Positions 5,525 to 7,907 of a DNA stretch of 7,907 nt are shown here, piece after piece. Origin of the DNA: Ruminococcaceae bacterium UBA5905 (lineage in GTDB: Bacteria > Bacillota > Clostridia > Oscillospirales > Acutalibacteraceae); NCBI GenBank assembly GCA_002431285.1, contig DJEF01000018.1, positions 312 to 8,218 on the forward strand. The letters are read 5' to 3'. Within the stretch, counting starts at the first letter, position 1; each line of letters opens with the position of its first letter. The notes under the pieces are model-generated. The model was not told the origin of the DNA and made no database searches. It saw nothing but the letters and a program-made list of their open reading frames with translations. A program made the position numbers and the translations under genes.

Positions 5525-5681
5525 TCTACCGTCGGTAGAGTGCAGGTAGCGGGAAAGTTTCGCGGGAATTGGGACAATCTACCGGTGGGATAGTCGGTGT
5601 CGGGCATTTTGCTGAAAATTCGGCAGAATTCTACCGCCGTTCGACCGCACGGTAGAATGGCGCCCCCACAACGGTAGGTTG
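5525..5681. promoter_or_regulatory. Array of CTACCG-type palindromic sites (putative operator cluster)
   Basis: Six exact CTACCG/CGGTAG hexamers lie within about 155 bases, at 5526, 5533, 5579, 5631, 5650 and 5672. The first two make a perfect palindrome, TCTACCG-T-CGGTAGA (5525-5539). The site at 5578-5593 has a degenerate right half. ATTCTACCG (5628-5636) and CGGTAGAAT (5650-5658) form a 9-bp inverted repeat 13 bases apart. The last site lies in CAAC-GGTAG-GTTG (5669-5681) and touches the -35 box of the next promoter. A one-mismatch half-site (AGGTAG) is at 5544. The stretch has no plausible gene. Binding by a dimeric regulator, as repressor or activator, is inferred; I do not recognise the motif. 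Confidence 0.6.
5610..5625. repeat. Short inverted repeat inside the CTACCG cluster
   Basis: TGCTGAA (5610-5616) and TTCGGCA (5619-5625) are inverted copies with one mismatch around AA. It differs in sequence from the CTACCG sites and falls between two of them, so it may be a separate protein site. Confidence 0.3.
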
Positions 5682-5707
5682 CCAGCACGGCCGGATGCGG
5701 GTATACT
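5679..5707 (+). promoter_or_regulatory. Promoter of the glycosyltransferase operon
   Basis: TTGCCA (5679-5684) and TATACT (5702-5707) are spaced by exactly 17 bases. Transcription should start near 5714, about 185 bases before the first gene. The -35 box abuts and partly overlaps the last CTACCG-type site, so occupancy there would directly affect polymerase binding. Confidence 0.75.
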
Positions 5708-5713
5708 AACGGC

Positions 5714-5898
5714 AGTTGGCGGCAGACCGGGGGAAGAACCGTTCGGGAGCGCTCATCGCGCATCCGGCGTGGCAAAGACCGTTAGCGGCCGTGTGGCCAC
5801 CGGGTGCGCGGCCGTGCAGCGCGCTTGTGCTGTGGCAAAGGCCGCTTCTGTTCCGTAAGAAAAACGCTTTCGCGAACGCGAAAGCAAGGGGTGTGTGC
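5714..5898 (+). other. Long GC-rich 5' leader of the glycosyltransferase operon
   Basis: The expected transcript has about 185 untranslated bases. They include two near-identical 13-mers (GTGGCAAAGACCG at 5769-5781, GTGGCAAAGGCCG at 5832-5844) and two copies of GCGGCCGTG (5785-5793, 5808-5816). A perfect 8-bp hairpin, GCTTTCGC (5866-5873) with GCGAAAGC (5878-5885), has a GAAC loop and ends directly against the Shine-Dalgarno AAGGGG (5886-5891). This suggests control of translation by RNA structure. I do not recognise a known riboswitch class. Confidence 0.45.
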
Positions 5899-6732
5899 AT
5901 GAACGAAGAGGAGAGGATCAACCTGCTGTTTTGCGGGGATGCCTGCGTGGCGGACGGTGTGCTGCTGTCCACCCTGTCGGTGCTGGAGCATATGCGGCAG
6001 CCGCTGCATATATTTCTGCTGACCGCCGCGGTGGATGCGGAACAGGGAGCCCGCCGCCCGATGTCTGCGGATTTTGCCGCAAGACTGCAACGGGTCGTGC
6101 AGGGTACCCACCCGGACAGCCGGGTGACGCGGGTGGACCTGACCGAAGCGTTTTCTCAGGACCCGCCCATCGCCAATATGGGTACCCGGTTCACGCCCCT
6201 CTGTATGCTGCGTCTGTATGCGGATTTGGTGCCGGAGATGCCGGAGCGGTTGCTGTATCTGGACAGCGATGTGCTGTGCCGCCGGGATTTCAGCGCCTTT
6301 TATGGGCAGGATATGACCGGAGTGGAGCTGTGCGGGGTGTTGGATCGGTACGGGAGCTGGTTTTTCCGCGGCGGCCGCTGGCGGCGGAATTACGTCAATT
6401 CCGGTGTGCTGCTGCTGAATATGGCGGAGATCCGTCGCAGCGGACTCTTTGCCCGCTGTCGGGCGCTGTGCCGGGAGAAAGAAATGTTCATGCCGGACCA
6501 GACGGCCCTTAACAAGCTGGCGCGCAAGCGTCTGGCATCCCGCCGCTATAACGAACAGGCCGATCCTCGGCCGGATACGGTGTTTCAGCATTTTTCCACC
6601 CGGTTCCGCTTTTTCCCGTATGTCCGCACCGTGACGGTGAAACCATGGGAAGAGCAGCGGGTGCATGAGGTGCTGGGACTGCAGGATTACGATGGGCTGT
6701 ATGCCCGCTACCGAAAGGAGAAAGAACAATGA
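5899..6732 (+). CDS. Glycosyltransferase family 8-like protein (first of pair)
   Basis: The 277-residue protein has the layout of GT8 enzymes, retaining GT-A transferases that move a sugar from a nucleotide-sugar donor. Visible elements are an N-terminal nucleotide-binding strand (INLLFCGDACVADGVLLSTLSVL, 7-29), MLRLYADLVPE (103-113), the metal-binding DSD in LLYLDSDVLC (122-124), the acceptor-side NYVNSGVLLLNM (164-175), PDQTALN (199-205), H231 in FQHFS and KPW (248-250). The ATG at 5899 follows AAGGGG with a 7-base spacer. The frame extends back to a TTG at 5716, but that lies at the predicted transcription start and codes for no family sequence. There is no signal peptide, so it probably acts on the inner membrane face. 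It overlaps the next gene by ATGA. Donor and acceptor sugars cannot be read. Confidence 0.9.
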   Translation: MNEEERINLLFCGDACVADGVLLSTLSVLEHMRQPLHIFLLTAAVDAEQGARRPMSADFAARLQRVVQGTHPDSRVTRVDLTEAFSQDPPIANMGTRFTPLCMLRLYADLVPEMPERLLYLDSDVLCRRDFSAFYGQDMTGVELCGVLDRYGSWFFRGGRWRRNYVNSGVLLLNMAEIRRSGLFARCRALCREKEMFMPDQTALNKLARKRLASRRYNEQADPRPDTVFQHFSTRFRFFPYVRTVTVKPWEEQRVHEVLGLQDYDGLYARYRKEKEQ

Positions 6733-7679
6733 CACAGGAGATACCGGTATTTTTTTCCATCGACGATAATTACGCCCCTCTGCTGGCGGTGGCGCTGCGC
6801 TCGGCCATTGCTCACGCGGACCCCGCCCGCCGTTATCGGGCGATCGTGCTGCACCAGGGGTTGGATGCCGCCCATCAGCAAAAAATCCAGGCGTTGGAGA
6901 CCGAGAATTTCCGGGTGGATTTTCGGTCGCTGGAGAAAGGTCTTGAGTTCATCAACGACTGTATGGGCAACCGGCTGCGGTGCGATTATTTCACGCTGAC
7001 CATCTATTTCCGGCTGTTCATTCCGACACTGTTTCCGGAATATGACAAGGGCGTGTACGTAGACAGCGATGTGGTATTCACCGAGGATGTGGCACAGCTG
7101 TATGATGTGGAACTGGGAGGGGCGCTGCTGGGTGCCTGCCCGGATCTGTCCATTTCCGGTGTGCCGGAGCTGGTGCGGTATACCGAGCAGGCGGTGGGCG
7201 CCGATCCCGGCGGCTATGTCAATTCCGGTGTGCTGCTGATGAATCTGAAAAAGCTGCGCGAGGTGGGATTTGAGGAGCGGTTTCTGCACCTGCTCAACAC
7301 CTATCATCTGGATACCATCGCCCCCGATCAGGACTATATTAACGCCATGTGCAAGGGACATATGCGGTATCTCCCCGCGGAGTGGGATGCCATGCCCGGC
7401 CCGGGCGAGCCGTTGGCGCATCCGTGTCTGATCCACTATAATCTGTTCTCCAAGCCCTGGTGCTATGACGGCATCCAGTATGGAGATGTATTCTGGCATT
7501 ATGCGGCGGAGAGCGGATACGAGGACGAGCTGCGCGCCTTCAAGGCGGCCTATTCCGATGAGCAAAAGCGGTCGGATGCGGAGTGCATGGAGCGGCTGGT
7601 GACCCGGGGCGTGGAAATCACCCGGTCCGATAAGACCTTCAGAAAACTGGCGGAAAGCGGGGTGGCGGTGCGCTTATGA
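6729..7679 (+). CDS. Glycosyltransferase family 8-like protein (second of pair)
   Basis: This 316-residue GT8-like enzyme is clearly homologous to its upstream neighbour but not a close copy. It begins with IPVFFSIDDNYAPLLAVALRSAI (5-27), the usual GT8 start. YFTLTIYFRLFIPTLFP leads to the metal-binding DSD in GVYVDSDVVFTED (112-114). GGYVNSGVLLMNLKKL (161-176), APDQDYINAMCKG (198-210), and HYNLFSKPW (236-244) with the probable metal-ligand His236 complete the active site. About 60 C-terminal residues after the core are charged and probably helical. The ATG at 6729 overlaps the previous stop (ATGA), with AAAGGAG at 6714-6720 and an 8-base spacer. The matched pair suggests two sequential sugar additions to one glycan or glycolipid; that is inferred. 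The donor is unknown. Confidence 0.92.
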   Translation: MTQEIPVFFSIDDNYAPLLAVALRSAIAHADPARRYRAIVLHQGLDAAHQQKIQALETENFRVDFRSLEKGLEFINDCMGNRLRCDYFTLTIYFRLFIPTLFPEYDKGVYVDSDVVFTEDVAQLYDVELGGALLGACPDLSISGVPELVRYTEQAVGADPGGYVNSGVLLMNLKKLREVGFEERFLHLLNTYHLDTIAPDQDYINAMCKGHMRYLPAEWDAMPGPGEPLAHPCLIHYNLFSKPWCYDGIQYGDVFWHYAAESGYEDELRAFKAAYSDEQKRSDAECMERLVTRGVEITRSDKTFRKLAESGVAVRL

Positions 7680-7907
7680 TACCCGGAGGTGATCGCACGC
7701 CGGTGATACGGAATATCCGCGATTATGCCCAGAGCGGGGAGTTTTATCATAAGGTAGAGCTGCATGACCCGGTGCTGACCCCCGCCGAGAGCAAGGCTAT
7801 CACCGACGGCTACATGAAAAAGCGCCGCCGCCTGTCCTATCGCATGAAGCGGCTGACGGCGGTGACGCTGGCGGACTATATGACCGGCAAGATCAATCAA
7901 ACGACAT
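7676..7907 (+). CDS. Unidentified gene of the glycosyltransferase operon (3' end missing)
   Basis: The frame is open from the ATG at 7676, which overlaps the previous stop as ATGA, to the window edge, giving about 77 residues. The visible part is charged and helical: IRNIRDYAQSGEFYHKVELH (11-30), DPVLTPAESKAI, then a very basic GYMKKRRRLSYRMKRLTAV and ADYMTGKINQTT. A basic amphipathic start like this precedes the catalytic domain in some clostridial glycerolipid acyltransferases, and that is a loose recollection, not an assignment. Another start is possible: a perfect anti-16S match, GGAGGTGATC at 7685-7694, lies inside the frame and an in-frame GTG follows at 7703. Cotranscription with the glycosyltransferases is likely, whichever start is used. 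Confidence 0.7.
   Translation, partial: MIPGGDRTPVIRNIRDYAQSGEFYHKVELHDPVLTPAESKAITDGYMKKRRRLSYRMKRLTAVTLADYMTGKINQTT
7685..7694 (+). promoter_or_regulatory. Ten-base Shine-Dalgarno match inside the start of the last gene
   Basis: GGAGGTGATC complements the extreme 3' end of bacterial 16S rRNA over ten bases. It lies downstream of the overlapping ATG at 7676 and 8 bases before an in-frame GTG at 7703 (13 bases counted from GGAGG). The ATG itself has only a weak GGTGG-like site, so the GTG may be the main start. Confidence 0.5.

Noticed and set aside
5521..5700. CTACCG repeats as a CRISPR array or transposon end
   Set aside because: The repeated unit is far too short, spacing is irregular, copies occur in both orientations, and there is no transposase or cas gene nearby.
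5716..5898. N-terminal extension of the first glycosyltransferase from a TTG at 5716
   Set aside because: The TTG lies at the predicted transcription start with no ribosome site, and the 61 added residues do not resemble GT8 sequence. The ATG at 5899 has a good site.
5782..6735. Long antisense open frame (317 codons) opposite the first glycosyltransferase
   Set aside because: It is a by-product of GC-rich third positions. It has no recognisable motifs, is rich in His/Gln/Arg runs, and lies wholly opposite a well-supported gene.
6708..7565. Antisense open frame (285 codons) opposite the second glycosyltransferase
   Set aside because: It has no family sequence and no ribosome site, and the + strand shows a complete GT8 signature.

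Overview
The window reads as GC-rich chromosomal DNA from a spore-forming member of the Clostridia, most likely Oscillospiraceae/Ruminococcaceae. A full-length Spo0A points there, together with Gram-positive ribosome binding sites and sigma-A-type promoters. All supported genes lie on the + strand. The family calls come from reading motifs in the translations; no database search was possible.

Region 1 (1-2349) is a nucleoside-salvage operon: the 3' part of deoD (purine nucleoside phosphorylase), deoB (phosphopentomutase) and cdd (cytidine deaminase). The three genes overlap by a few bases and end at a GC-rich hairpin terminator. DeoD releases (deoxy)ribose-1-phosphate from purine nucleosides and DeoB converts it to the 5-phosphate. 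Cdd feeds cytidine and deoxycytidine into uridine salvage.

Region 2 (2392-3770) is a two-gene unit behind a perfect consensus promoter: a MarR-family regulator followed 3 bases later by a TauE/SafE-type membrane permease. Repeated TTGAA/TTCAA half-sites lie at the predicted transcription start and suggest autoregulation.

Region 3 (3771-4813) holds a second hairpin terminator, a dense control region with a perfect 0A box and nested inverted repeats, and spo0A. Spo0A has a strongly conserved C-terminal DNA-binding domain. Its receiver keeps the phospho-acceptor Asp but has Asn in place of one acidic-pocket Asp.

Region 4 (4836-5520) is a single gene with its own promoter and a strong terminator. 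It encodes a 171-residue low-complexity protein that I do not recognise.

Region 5 (5521-7907) opens with about 160 bases carrying six exact CTACCG/CGGTAG hexamers in palindromic arrangements. This looks like an undescribed operator array and it runs into the -35 box of a good promoter. A leader of about 185 bases follows, then two overlapping family-8-like glycosyltransferase genes and a third overlapping gene cut by the window end. The three probably form one envelope-glycan or glycolipid operon.

I see no mobile element, CRISPR array, tRNA, rRNA or defence system. The most original signals are the CTACCG array, the unknown 171-residue protein and the structure of the spo0A control region.
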